Source: Nocardia alba NBRC 108234
Lineage (GTDB): Bacteria; Actinomycetota; Actinomycetes; Mycobacteriales; Mycobacteriaceae
Assembly (NCBI RefSeq): GCF_001612665.1
Contig: NZ_BDAX01000034.1
Span: forward strand, 62,001-126,000
Reading direction: 5' to 3'
Length of the DNA stretch: 64,000 nt
Shown here: positions 51,574-58,145 of the stretch, piece by piece
How positions within the stretch are numbered: the stretch's first letter is position 1
Layout: every line of letters begins with the position of its first letter
Notes under the pieces: generated by a model
The model's database searches: none
The model's input: the letters and a program-made list of their open reading frames with translations, nothing else
Told to the model about the DNA's origin: nothing
Position numbers and translations under genes: made by a program

Positions 51574-51617
51574 ACTGTCCGGTTTACACCATCCAAAACG
51601 GTGGGCGGCAGGCGGTA

Positions 51618-51714
51618 AGACGTAGCGGCGGGCTCCGTCTCGAAAACGGAGCCCGCCGCGGCAGGATGGCGGAGTCGACCGCAGCCCTCGGGACCACCGG
51701 CTCATCCGTACGCC
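51618..51714 (-). ncRNA. Candidate iron-regulated small RNA, MrsI-like
   Basis: About 90-97 nt predicted on the minus strand. The promoter is -35 TTGACG (51745-51750), an 18-bp spacer and -10 TACTCT (51721-51726), giving a start near 51714. A 19-bp IdeR box (51724-51742) fills the spacer. The RNA ends in a perfect 14-bp GC-rich hairpin (51625-51638 with 51646-51659, 7-nt loop). I find no credible coding frame in it. From memory, M. tuberculosis MrsI (ncRv11846) is an IdeR-controlled RNA between Rv1846c and Rv1847 in the same orientation as Rv1847, which is exactly this position. Sequence homology to MrsI was not checked. Confidence 0.6.
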
Positions 51715-51720
51715 GAGTTC

Positions 51721-51750
51721 AGAGTAGGTCAGGCTTACCTAACTCGTCAA
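51721..51750 (-). promoter_or_regulatory. Iron-starvation promoter with IdeR box
   Basis: The IdeR box 51724-51742 agrees with the recalled 19-bp consensus (TTAGGTTAGGCTAACCTAA) at 16 of 19 positions. It overlaps the -10 and the spacer of a TTGACG-N18-TACTCT promoter reading towards the thioesterase, the arrangement expected for Fe-IdeR repression. Confidence 0.75.
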
Positions 51751-51764
51751 GTGTCCGTGAATTC

Positions 51765-51805
51765 GTCTCATTAATGTCTCATAATTCGTCTCATAATTAG
51801 TCTTT
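51765..51805. repeat. AT-rich short tandem repeats at the TetR 3' end
   Basis: GTCTCA(T/A)(T/A)AAT units start at 51765, 51776 and 51788, with a degenerate GTCTTT at 51800 (steps of 11, 12 and 12 bp). They are AT-rich in a GC-rich genome, cover the TetR stop codon at 51797, and lie just upstream of the iron-starvation promoter. Confidence 0.7.
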
Positions 51806-52501
51806 GAGATACCGATAGACGGTGGCCCGCGAGACGCCGAGCGCGGCGGCGATCTCCGCGGCGCCGCGGTGCTCGATCCGGCTCATCCGGCGCGCGGTGG
51901 CGACACCCTCGCTGTCGAGCAGCGCGGGTCGTCCGCGTTGCACCGCAACGGCATGCACCTCGTCCGGATACAGCAGGTCCACCCCCGCCAGCACCTCCGC
52001 CCGCAGGGCGGAGGGCGATTCGTCGGCGAACAGCACCACCGGGTCACTGAGCACACCCAATGCCTGCACGGCGCGCACCCGATCCGACAGCGTGGGGTCC
52101 GGACCTGCCACCAGTACGTTCGCCGCCACGACCAGGTCGCGGAACCGCTCGAAGATGCTGCCGGACGCGGCGAGCGCGAGATCGTTGACATTGAGGCGCA
52201 ACAGATACCGATGCTCGAGATAGACGTCGAGGATGCCTTCGAGCGCCTGCCTGCGCGCCCGTCGCGGATCGGGATCGACCGCCGCGGCGACGGCGTCGGC
52301 GAGAGCGACGAGCAGCGGCTCGGCGAGGCCGGCGAGGATGTCGTACTTGCTCGGAAAATGGTAGAGGACACCGGCTTTGGAGATGCCGAGCTGATCGGCG
52401 ATCGCCCGCACCGTCGTGCGGTGATAGCCGTGGGCGCTGAACAGATCCATCGCGACGGCGAGGATGCGCTCCCTGGTTCCGGCCGCTGCGTTATCACTCA
52501 T
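51797..52501 (-). CDS. TetR family regulator with an additional C-terminal resolvase-type HTH
   Basis: 234 aa. The N-terminal TetR HTH (residues about 8-55) reads RERILAVAMDLFSAHGYHRT, TVRAIADQLGISKAGVLYHF. A ligand-binding helical domain follows. Residues about 190-234 form a second HTH (GRPALLDSEGV..ARRM, GAAEIAAALGVSRATVYRYL), resembling the DNA-binding tail of Hin/resolvase recombinases. So two DNA-binding modules bracket one ligand domain. It is divergent from an FAD monooxygenase with two CTGACC-N3-GGTCAG operators between them. TAGAAT ends 6 nt before the ATG, so the mRNA is probably leaderless. Confidence 0.88.
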   Translation of the reverse strand: MSDNAAAGTRERILAVAMDLFSAHGYHRTTVRAIADQLGISKAGVLYHFPSKYDILAGLAEPLLVALADAVAAAVDPDPRRARRQALEGILDVYLEHRYLLRLNVNDLALAASGSIFERFRDLVVAANVLVAGPDPTLSDRVRAVQALGVLSDPVVLFADESPSALRAEVLAGVDLLYPDEVHAVAVQRGRPALLDSEGVATARRMSRIEHRGAAEIAAALGVSRATVYRYLKD

Positions 52502-52507
52502 CGACGC

Positions 52508-52513
52508 ATTCTA
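52508..52513 (-). promoter_or_regulatory. -10 hexamer of a predicted leaderless TetR transcript
   Basis: TAGAAT on the minus strand, five of six bases of the consensus, lies 6 nt from the ATG at 52501. The -35 (CTGACC) is part of operator 1, so the regulator should repress itself. Confidence 0.6.
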
Positions 52514-52521
52514 TTCCTTGA

Positions 52522-52536
52522 CTGACCGCCGGTCAG
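52522..52536. promoter_or_regulatory. TetR operator 1 (TetR/monooxygenase)
   Basis: CTGACC-GCC-GGTCAG, a perfect 6-3-6 inverted repeat. It covers the -35 region of the TetR gene and touches TTGACT (52518-52523), a -35 candidate for the monooxygenase. Confidence 0.78.
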
Positions 52537-52551
52537 AGGCCTAAGTTGGGA

Positions 52552-52568
52552 ACTGACCAACGGTCAGT
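52552..52568. promoter_or_regulatory. TetR operator 2 (TetR/monooxygenase)
   Basis: ACTGACC-AAC-GGTCAGT, a perfect 7-3-7 inverted repeat with the same arms as operator 1. The centres are 31 bp apart, about three helical turns. It lies 15 bp upstream of the monooxygenase ATG. Confidence 0.78.
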
Positions 52569-52583
52569 CACTGAGGAGTCGTT

Positions 52584-53774
52584 ATGTCGACCAGTCCCCG
52601 CGTTCTCATCTCCGGCGCCAGCATCGCCGGGCCCACTCTCGCCTACTGGCTCGCCCGCCAGGGTTTCCGGCTTACCGTCGTCGAACAAGCTCCGGCGCTG
52701 CGCACGGGCGGCAACGGCGTCGACCTGCGTGGCGCGGCGGTCGGCATCGCCGAAGCCATGGGGGTGCTGCCCGCGCTGCGCGACCTCGCCACCGATATCC
52801 GGGCACTCACCTTCGTCGATGCCGAGGGACGACAGGTCGCGGGCATGCCGACCAGCACTTTCGACCGGATCGGCGATATCGAGGTGATGCGCGGCGACCT
52901 CGCCCGTGTGCTCTACGACGCCACCACCAACGACGTCGACTACCGGTTCGGCGATTCCGTCGACACCATCACCCAGGACGGCGAGGTGGTGCAGGTCGGT
53001 TTCGCCGGGGGCACCAGCGCGGAATTCGATCTGGTGATCGGCGCCGACGGCCTGCATTCGCGGGTGCGTAATCTCGCGGTGCTCAGCGAGGCCGAGGCGG
53101 CGCACCCGCTGGGCATCGGGTTCGCCACCGCCACAGTGGATGTGGCATTCGGCGCGCGAGGTGAGGTGACGCTGCACAACACACCGGGCCGCGTCGCCGG
53201 GGTGTATCGATCCGCAAAGCACCGAGACGCGCAGGCGTTCTTCGCGTTTCGCACAGAACGGGAGTTCGGATTCCCGCGCGACCGCGAATCACAGATCGAG
53301 CTGCTGCGCGAGGAATTCGCCGCGGGCGCCTGGGAGATACCGGCCCTGCTCGACGCCGCCACCGCCGATCCGACTTTCTATCTCGACGCGATGACACAGA
53401 TCCGGATGCCGAACTGGTCGCGCGGGCGCGTCGGCCTGGTCGGCGATGCCGCCTACTGCCCCACCGCGTTCTCGGGTTCGGGCGCTGCCCTCGCCATCGA
53501 AGGCGCGCACATCCTCGCCACCGCGCTCGCCGAGAGCGAGCACCCCACTGTCGCGTTCGCCCGCTATGAACGCCGCCTGCGCCCGACCGTGCGCGCTCGT
53601 CAGCGTTCGGCCGGGGTCGGCGGCACCATGCTCGTGCCCGCCACCACCGCTCGAATCCGGCTGCGCAATCAGCTCACCCGGCTGATGGTGTTACCACCGT
53701 TGGCCGCCCGCGCGTTCCGGGCCGACCGCCCGCGCGGCGGACCGGATCGGCCCCCGACGAGGCTGCGTGCGTGA
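52584..53774 (+). CDS. FAD-dependent monooxygenase
   Basis: 396-aa class A flavin monooxygenase (TetX/PHBH fold). ATG 52584 has GAGGAG upstream. The FAD motif ISGASIAGPTLAYWLARQGF is at residues 8-27, the second motif FDLVIGADGLHSRVR near 150 and the third GRVGLVGDAAYCPTAFSGSGAALAIEGAHIL near 285. It is probably a hydroxylase of an aromatic or polyketide-like compound, or a drug-inactivating enzyme like TetX or Rox. The divergent TetR with tight operators suggests induction by the substrate. The basic C-terminal tail is unremarkable. Confidence 0.9.
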   Translation: MSTSPRVLISGASIAGPTLAYWLARQGFRLTVVEQAPALRTGGNGVDLRGAAVGIAEAMGVLPALRDLATDIRALTFVDAEGRQVAGMPTSTFDRIGDIEVMRGDLARVLYDATTNDVDYRFGDSVDTITQDGEVVQVGFAGGTSAEFDLVIGADGLHSRVRNLAVLSEAEAAHPLGIGFATATVDVAFGARGEVTLHNTPGRVAGVYRSAKHRDAQAFFAFRTEREFGFPRDRESQIELLREEFAAGAWEIPALLDAATADPTFYLDAMTQIRMPNWSRGRVGLVGDAAYCPTAFSGSGAALAIEGAHILATALAESEHPTVAFARYERRLRPTVRARQRSAGVGGTMLVPATTARIRLRNQLTRLMVLPPLAARAFRADRPRGGPDRPPTRLRA

Positions 53775-53927
53775 CGCGCCGGTAGCCCGGTCGCGGGTTT
53801 GCTCAACACGATCGCAATACTCCATGATCGCTGTACCTCTATGTTCCGAGGCTTGTGTCGATGGTGAAAGCTCATGTTCTGGGCGTACAACGACCAGGGG
53901 TGGGCGCGGCGAGAGAGGCAAGATTTC

Positions 53928-54440
53928 GTGAGTAGTAGTCGTATTCCCCGATGGGCCGTGCAGGCGGCGATGTGCGCGGCGGTGGTCGGGGCCACGGTCG
54001 CGACACCCGCGCAGGCCGAACCCCTGTGGCCCGGCGGACCCGATGTGCCCGGCGTGCCCGCCATCGTTCCCGCGCCGCCGCCGGAGCCCGTGGTGGCCCC
54101 GTGCAGCGAGAAAGCCCGTGCGTGCCTGCAGTTGTCGACCAACAACGCGTGGTTGATGGACAACGGCAAGGTCACCTTCGGGCCCAGCCCGATGTCACAC
54201 GGCCGGCCCGGTTACGAAACGCCTCCCGGCGTGTTCAAGGTGGCGTTCAAGAAGCCGTTCCACTGGAGCACCCTGCACAACGCCCCCATGGAATACGCGG
54301 TCTTCTTCAACGGCGACATCGCCTATCACATCGGACCCACCGAGGAGCAGTCCCACGGTTGTATCCGATTGACCCCGGAAGGCGCGAAGGCGCACTACGA
54401 GTGGCTGGAACCGGGCGACATCGTCGAAGTCGTTCCCTGA
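53928..54440 (+). CDS. Second secreted L,D-transpeptidase (YkuD)
   Basis: 170 aa from GTG 53928 with GAGAGAGG about 9 nt upstream; a longer start at 53874 is possible. The signal peptide ends VATPAQAEP. A short Pro-rich linker is followed by the YkuD domain with His124 (IAYHIGP), and SHGCIRL containing His133 and Cys135. Cys59 and Cys66 could form a small disulfide loop before the domain. Like the gene at 5246 it lacks Ig-like domains. It ends 46 bp inside the opposing MerR frame and is followed by a strong hairpin. Confidence 0.9.
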   Translation: MSSSRIPRWAVQAAMCAAVVGATVATPAQAEPLWPGGPDVPGVPAIVPAPPPEPVVAPCSEKARACLQLSTNNAWLMDNGKVTFGPSPMSHGRPGYETPPGVFKVAFKKPFHWSTLHNAPMEYAVFFNGDIAYHIGPTEEQSHGCIRLTPEGAKAHYEWLEPGDIVEVVP

Positions 54441-55381
54441 GTTCCGGATCGCGAACGGGGAGGCCGGTCACCGGCCTCCCCGTGTCGCGTCACCGAGTCG
54501 GCCAGGGCGTCGATGAACCAGAGCTGAGCAGCGCCGGAGGTGACGGCGTCACCGGTGAACGTCGCTGTCAAGTGCCAGTATCGGCGGATTCGATGGTCCG
54601 CGTCGGTGAGGAGTTGGCGGCGCAAGCTCGGGGTGTCGCGGCGACCGCGGGCGGTGGCGTGAACCTCGACGTAGCGGTCGAGTTCCGCGCCCGCGTGGGG
54701 TGGGCAGCCCGCTGCCACGAGCGGTTCGACAGCCACGCAGGCATCGGCCACCTCGAACAGCAAACGGCGTTCGTCGCGGATTCCGGGGGTGCCGCGGTGG
54801 CGGATGGTGTCGTACATGACGGTTGCGATATCCGGATTCGATACGGCGGCAACCAGTTCCGCATACGCGACGAGGTGTTCGGGGCGGGCCTGCGCGGTCA
54901 GTTCGGGAACGTTCATGCTGAGGAACCCGTCGATGGCCGAGGTCGGCAGCGGTGCGAGTTGGCGGCGCCAGAACGCGACGAGCACGTCGTAGGCCGCACG
55001 CGGATCGATCACGGCGGCAAGAAGATTCAGGTGTTCGCCCTGCTTTTCGGGGACCGCCGACTCGACGGCGCGCAGTAGTGCTCGGCGACGATTGAGCGCA
55101 TCGAGTTCGTCGTCGACGGCGGCGCGTTCGGCGGCGATCACCTCGGCGATCGATCGGGTGCCGTCCAGAACACTCTCGATCGCCGTGAGTCCGACGCCGA
55201 AGGAGCGCAATCGGCGCAACAGCGCGAGTCGATCGACCGCGTCCGGTTCGAACACCCGGTGACCGGTGGCCGTGCGCGCGGCATCCAGCAGGCCCGCATC
55301 GCAGTAGTACCGGACTGTCCGCACCGCGACGCCCGTGCGCGCGGCGAGCTCACCGATCGTCAAATAGGTGACGTGAGTCAC
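54395..55381 (-). CDS. MerR family transcriptional regulator with large C-terminal domain
   Basis: 328 aa from GTG 55381. The MerR winged HTH is at the N-terminus: LTIGELAARTGVAVRTVRYYCDAGLLDAART, GHRVFEPDAVDRLALLRRLRSFGVGLTAIESVL. A coiled dimerisation helix (AAERAAVDDELDALNRRRALL) and about 200 further residues of unknown function follow. It is divergent from a mycothiol-isomerase-like gene, and a dyad lies in that gene's long promoter spacer, so it is the likely activator. Its last 15 codons overlap the L,D-transpeptidase gene on the other strand, beyond a terminator hairpin. Confidence 0.87.
   Translation of the reverse strand: MTHVTYLTIGELAARTGVAVRTVRYYCDAGLLDAARTATGHRVFEPDAVDRLALLRRLRSFGVGLTAIESVLDGTRSIAEVIAAERAAVDDELDALNRRRALLRAVESAVPEKQGEHLNLLAAVIDPRAAYDVLVAFWRRQLAPLPTSAIDGFLSMNVPELTAQARPEHLVAYAELVAAVSNPDIATVMYDTIRHRGTPGIRDERRLLFEVADACVAVEPLVAAGCPPHAGAELDRYVEVHATARGRRDTPSLRRQLLTDADHRIRRYWHLTATFTGDAVTSGAAQLWFIDALADSVTRHGEAGDRPPRSRSGTQGTTSTMSPGSSHS
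54455..54483. terminator. Perfect 13-bp hairpin after the L,D-transpeptidase
   Basis: Arms 54455-54467 and 54471-54483 (ACGGGGAGGCCGG and complement) with a 3-nt loop. It lies 14 bp after the L,D-transpeptidase stop but inside the 3' coding part of the opposing MerR gene. Confidence 0.72.
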
Positions 55382-55394
55382 TTTCGCTGGCACC

Positions 55395-55408
55395 TCCACC
55401 TCGGTGGA
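55395..55408. promoter_or_regulatory. MerR-type operator in a long promoter spacer
   Basis: TCCACC-TC-GGTGGA is a perfect 6-2-6 dyad. It sits between a -35-like GGCACC/TGGCAC (near 55388-55394) and a -10 TACGGT (55414-55419), a 19-20 bp spacer as used by MerR activators. The promoter reads into the gene at 55452. Confidence 0.62.
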
Positions 55409-55451
55409 ACTCCTACGGTACCGAGGACGCCAACCCGAAGGAGACTCGACG

Positions 55452-56057
55452 ATGACCGAACCCGCCACGGTGAACGACACGATCTGGCAGGCGGTGGCCG
55501 AGGAACGCACCACCCTGGTCGCCTTGCTGCGCGAGCTGCCCGAATCGGCATGGGACACCGCGTCGCTCTGTGAGGGATGGCGGATTCGCGATGTCGTGGC
55601 ACATCTCGTGCTGGCCACCCGCGTCACGATCATGTCGTTGATGGGGAATCTGATTCGCGCGCGCGGCAATACCGACCGCCTCGTTCACGACACCGCCGTC
55701 CGGCACGCCGACCGAACGCCGACCGCCGAATTACTCGCCCAACTGCGCGCCACGATCGACTCGAGGGCCGTGCCGATCGGCACCACACCGATCGACCGGC
55801 TGATGGACCTGCTGGTGCACGGGCAGGACATCGCCGTACCGCTCGACATCGAGCGCGTGATGCCGACGGCGGCGGCGCAGCTGTCGCTGGAGCGGGTCTG
55901 GACGATGGGGGCGCCGTTTCACGCCCGGACTCGACTCGCCGGGTACACCCTCACCTGCACCGACACCAACTGGACGGTCGGCGCGGGAACGACGATCAGC
56001 GGCACGGCGGCCGAACTGCTCATGATCGTCACCGGCCGCACCGCACCGCCCGGGTAG
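55452..56057 (+). CDS. Maleylpyruvate isomerase-like / TIGR03083-type protein
   Basis: 201 aa from ATG 55452 with GAAGGAG upstream. The DinB-like four-helix bundle shows SLCEGWRIRDVVAHLVLATR (first metal His) and DRLMDLLVHGQDIAVPL (second metal His and Asp), the hallmarks of mycothiol-dependent isomerases and S-transferases. Enzymes of this group use mycothiol as a thiol cofactor for isomerisation or detoxification. It is preceded by a MerR-type promoter, which suggests induction by a drug or an electrophile. Confidence 0.8.
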   Translation: MTEPATVNDTIWQAVAEERTTLVALLRELPESAWDTASLCEGWRIRDVVAHLVLATRVTIMSLMGNLIRARGNTDRLVHDTAVRHADRTPTAELLAQLRATIDSRAVPIGTTPIDRLMDLLVHGQDIAVPLDIERVMPTAAAQLSLERVWTMGAPFHARTRLAGYTLTCTDTNWTVGAGTTISGTAAELLMIVTGRTAPPG

Positions 56058-56129
56058 CCGGACCCGGCGACACCGAGCCGGTTCCACCGGAACGAAAACG
56101 CACACGTCACCGGCGAGTGAAACAGTAGC

Positions 56130-56158
56130 TTGCCACAATTGAACGACGGAGATATGTT
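56130..56158 (+). promoter_or_regulatory. SigA-like promoter for the mycolyltransferase gene
   Basis: TTGCCA (56130-56135), a 17-bp spacer and TATGTT (56153-56158). It is the only good match in the 208-bp gap before the ATG at 56266 and would give a leader of about 100 nt. Confidence 0.45.
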
Positions 56159-56265
56159 ACCGGCATCACATCGGCGATCCGATGGTGACGACGCTCGATT
56201 CGGCTCGGCGGCGAGCCGGATCCCGTGCCCCGGTTCCGCCCGAGAAGTCAGCAGGCCACAACACC

Positions 56266-57297
56266 ATGACCAACGCAATGCTTCGCGCGATCCTGTCGGC
56301 CGTCTGCGCCCTGGCAGTCGCCTCGCCTGTCGTAGTCGGCGCACCGGCATCAGCCGCGCCGGACGCGCACCTGGTGAGCCGGACGCAGTCCGACCGGGTC
56401 GCCGACATCAACGTCTACTCCCCCGCCATGGATCGCACGATCGCGCTGCGTGTACTACGCCCGGCCGACACCTCGACGCCCGCTCCGACGCTGTACTTAC
56501 TGAACGGCGCGGGCGGCGGCGAGGATTCGGCCAACTGGCAGGGGCAGACCGATGCCGGTGGATTCTTCGCCGACAAGCATGTCAATGTCGTTATTCCGAT
56601 GGAGGGCGCGTTCAGCTATTACACCGACTGGCGGCGACCGGACGCGGGCCTGGCGAAGAATCTGGACAACAACGGCAGCAATATGTGGACGACGTTCCTC
56701 ACCCGGGAGCTGCCCCCCGTCATCGACGCGACTTTCGGCACGAACGGCGTCAATTCACTGGCCGGCATCTCGATGGCGGGGACCTCGGTACTCGATCTCG
56801 CGATCCAAGCGCCCGAGCTGTACCGCAGCGTGTCCGCCTACAGCGGCTGCGCGATGACCAGTGATCCGATCGGTCGAGCCTTCGTCTCCCTCGTCGTGCG
56901 ACTGGGCGGCGGGAACACCGACAACATGTGGGGCCCGGATACCGACGCCGCGTGGCGCGAGCACGACCCCTACGCGCAAGCTCACCGATTGCCGAATATT
57001 CCGATGTATATCTCCGCGGGCAGCGGACTGCCGGGACCGCACGACACGCTGTCGAACCCGCGTGTGCAGATCATCGGAAAGAATCCGACGTCGATTCTGA
57101 TGAATCAAATGCTGATCGGCGGCGGCATCGAAGCCGCGACAGCCTATTGCACGGCGAATCTGGCGCAGCGAACCCGTGAACTCGGCCGCACGAATATCAC
57201 CTACGACCTCCGCCCGACCGGCACCCATTCCTGGGGCTACTGGGAAGACGACCTCCACGCCTCGTGGCCGATGATGGCGACAGCCCTCGGCATCTGA
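56266..57297 (+). CDS. Antigen 85-like mycolyltransferase/esterase
   Basis: 343 aa from ATG 56266. The signal peptide (residues 1-31) ends GAPASAAPD. The Ag85 fold shows LYLLNGAGGGEDSANWQGQTD, FFADKHVNVVIPMEGAFSYYTDW, nucleophile Ser159 in AGISMAGTSVLDLAI, and the histidine region PTGTHSWGYWEDDLH, all typical of Corynebacteriales mycolyltransferases. These enzymes transfer mycolic acid to trehalose or arabinogalactan outside the membrane. This is one of what is normally a multi-gene family, and its own acceptor is not known. It supports a mycolate-producing organism. Confidence 0.87.
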   Translation: MTNAMLRAILSAVCALAVASPVVVGAPASAAPDAHLVSRTQSDRVADINVYSPAMDRTIALRVLRPADTSTPAPTLYLLNGAGGGEDSANWQGQTDAGGFFADKHVNVVIPMEGAFSYYTDWRRPDAGLAKNLDNNGSNMWTTFLTRELPPVIDATFGTNGVNSLAGISMAGTSVLDLAIQAPELYRSVSAYSGCAMTSDPIGRAFVSLVVRLGGGNTDNMWGPDTDAAWREHDPYAQAHRLPNIPMYISAGSGLPGPHDTLSNPRVQIIGKNPTSILMNQMLIGGGIEAATAYCTANLAQRTRELGRTNITYDLRPTGTHSWGYWEDDLHASWPMMATALGI

Positions 57298-57336
57298 GCA
57301 CCGAGGACACCCCGCCGTCGATCAGTCGTGGGTCCG

Positions 57337-58035
57337 CTAGCGCTGTAAGCAGCTGCTGCGCCGAACCGGAAGGCCCCGCTCCTCGAAGGCGCCCAGCAGG
57401 AGTTGGCCGCGACGTGCCCCGGCGGAGACGTCGGCGCGCGCGAGGTCGGGGACGTAAGTGGCCGCGCCGATGATGGATTCACCGACCAGGCTCCAGAAAC
57501 GGCGAGCGGGCAACCCGGAGCAGCGGGTGAGTACCGCTTGCAACGGAATCAGCGAGGAGACGCAGCGTTGGGCGAGCCAGACCGCCATGGCGGCTTCACA
57601 GGGGAAGGCGACCGCGCCGGGTTCGGGATCACAGTCGACGACGCGAATCCTGGTGTCGGACAAGCCCGCCCAGTCGATGCCGCCGTCGTTGTCGTGATGG
57701 ATCCACAGGTTGTCGCGACCGGGATCCCAGGCCTGCGCGTCCATCACGAACAGCGCCGTGACGCGGCCCGCCACGGCGTGGATGAGCGCGGTGGCGACCA
57801 CTTCGGCGGCGATCTCGTCGTTGATCATCTCCGCGGCGTGACGTCGGTACATCAACTCGACGCGACCCTCGGACAGCCCGTTGGGCACATGCCACCATCG
57901 CCGTTTACCCTGCCCGCTCATCGCCGCGACGGCATACACGCGCGGATGCTCGGGTTGCAGCGCTTGCAACCTGGCACAGGCGCGGTCGAACGCGGCGGTG
58001 GTGCGGGACATGGCGGTGGTGACGGGCTCGGACAT
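57337..58035 (-). CDS. FhuF-like ferric-siderophore reductase family protein lacking the Cys cluster
   Basis: 232 aa from ATG 58035 (GAGGAG upstream). The middle and end resemble actinobacterial FhuF-like proteins: PCEAAMAVWLAQRCVSSLIPLQAVLTR, LPARRFWSLVGESIIGAATYV, then a final RRSSCLQR. FhuF proteins carry CC-x10-C-x2-C at this end to hold a 2Fe-2S cluster. Here the pair reads SC and the protein stops four residues later. I translated the following bases in the other frames and found no lost cysteines. It is divergent from a FecCD importer and preceded by an IdeR box, so an iron role is likely even if the cluster is gone. Confidence 0.6.
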   Translation of the reverse strand: MSEPVTTAMSRTTAAFDRACARLQALQPEHPRVYAVAAMSGQGKRRWWHVPNGLSEGRVELMYRRHAAEMINDEIAAEVVATALIHAVAGRVTALFVMDAQAWDPGRDNLWIHHDNDGGIDWAGLSDTRIRVVDCDPEPGAVAFPCEAAMAVWLAQRCVSSLIPLQAVLTRCSGLPARRFWSLVGESIIGAATYVPDLARADVSAGARRGQLLLGAFEERGLPVRRSSCLQR

Positions 58036-58078
58036 CGAACCTCCTCGAACGTTGGTTCCCGTGACGATGCTGTCTCGG

Positions 58079-58108
58079 AACATAGGTTAGGCTTACCAGA
58101 CTTCACAA
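58079..58108 (-). promoter_or_regulatory. IdeR-box promoter between fhuF-like and fecCD genes
   Basis: The IdeR box at 58082-58100 matches 15 of 19 consensus positions. On the minus strand it fills the 18-bp spacer between -35 TTGTGA (58103-58108) and -10 TATGTT (58079-58084). It is about 46 bp from both divergent start codons, so it can control both transcripts. Confidence 0.75.
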
Positions 58109-58145
58109 GTCGTGTCCGGTTTCTAGGCAGGAGAAGTTCGTCGCC

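Noticed and set aside
57298..57400. The FhuF-like C-terminus considered as a frameshifted complete gene
   Set aside because: All three readings after the last cysteine lack the expected C-x10-C-x2-C residues, so a single frameshift does not restore the motif.
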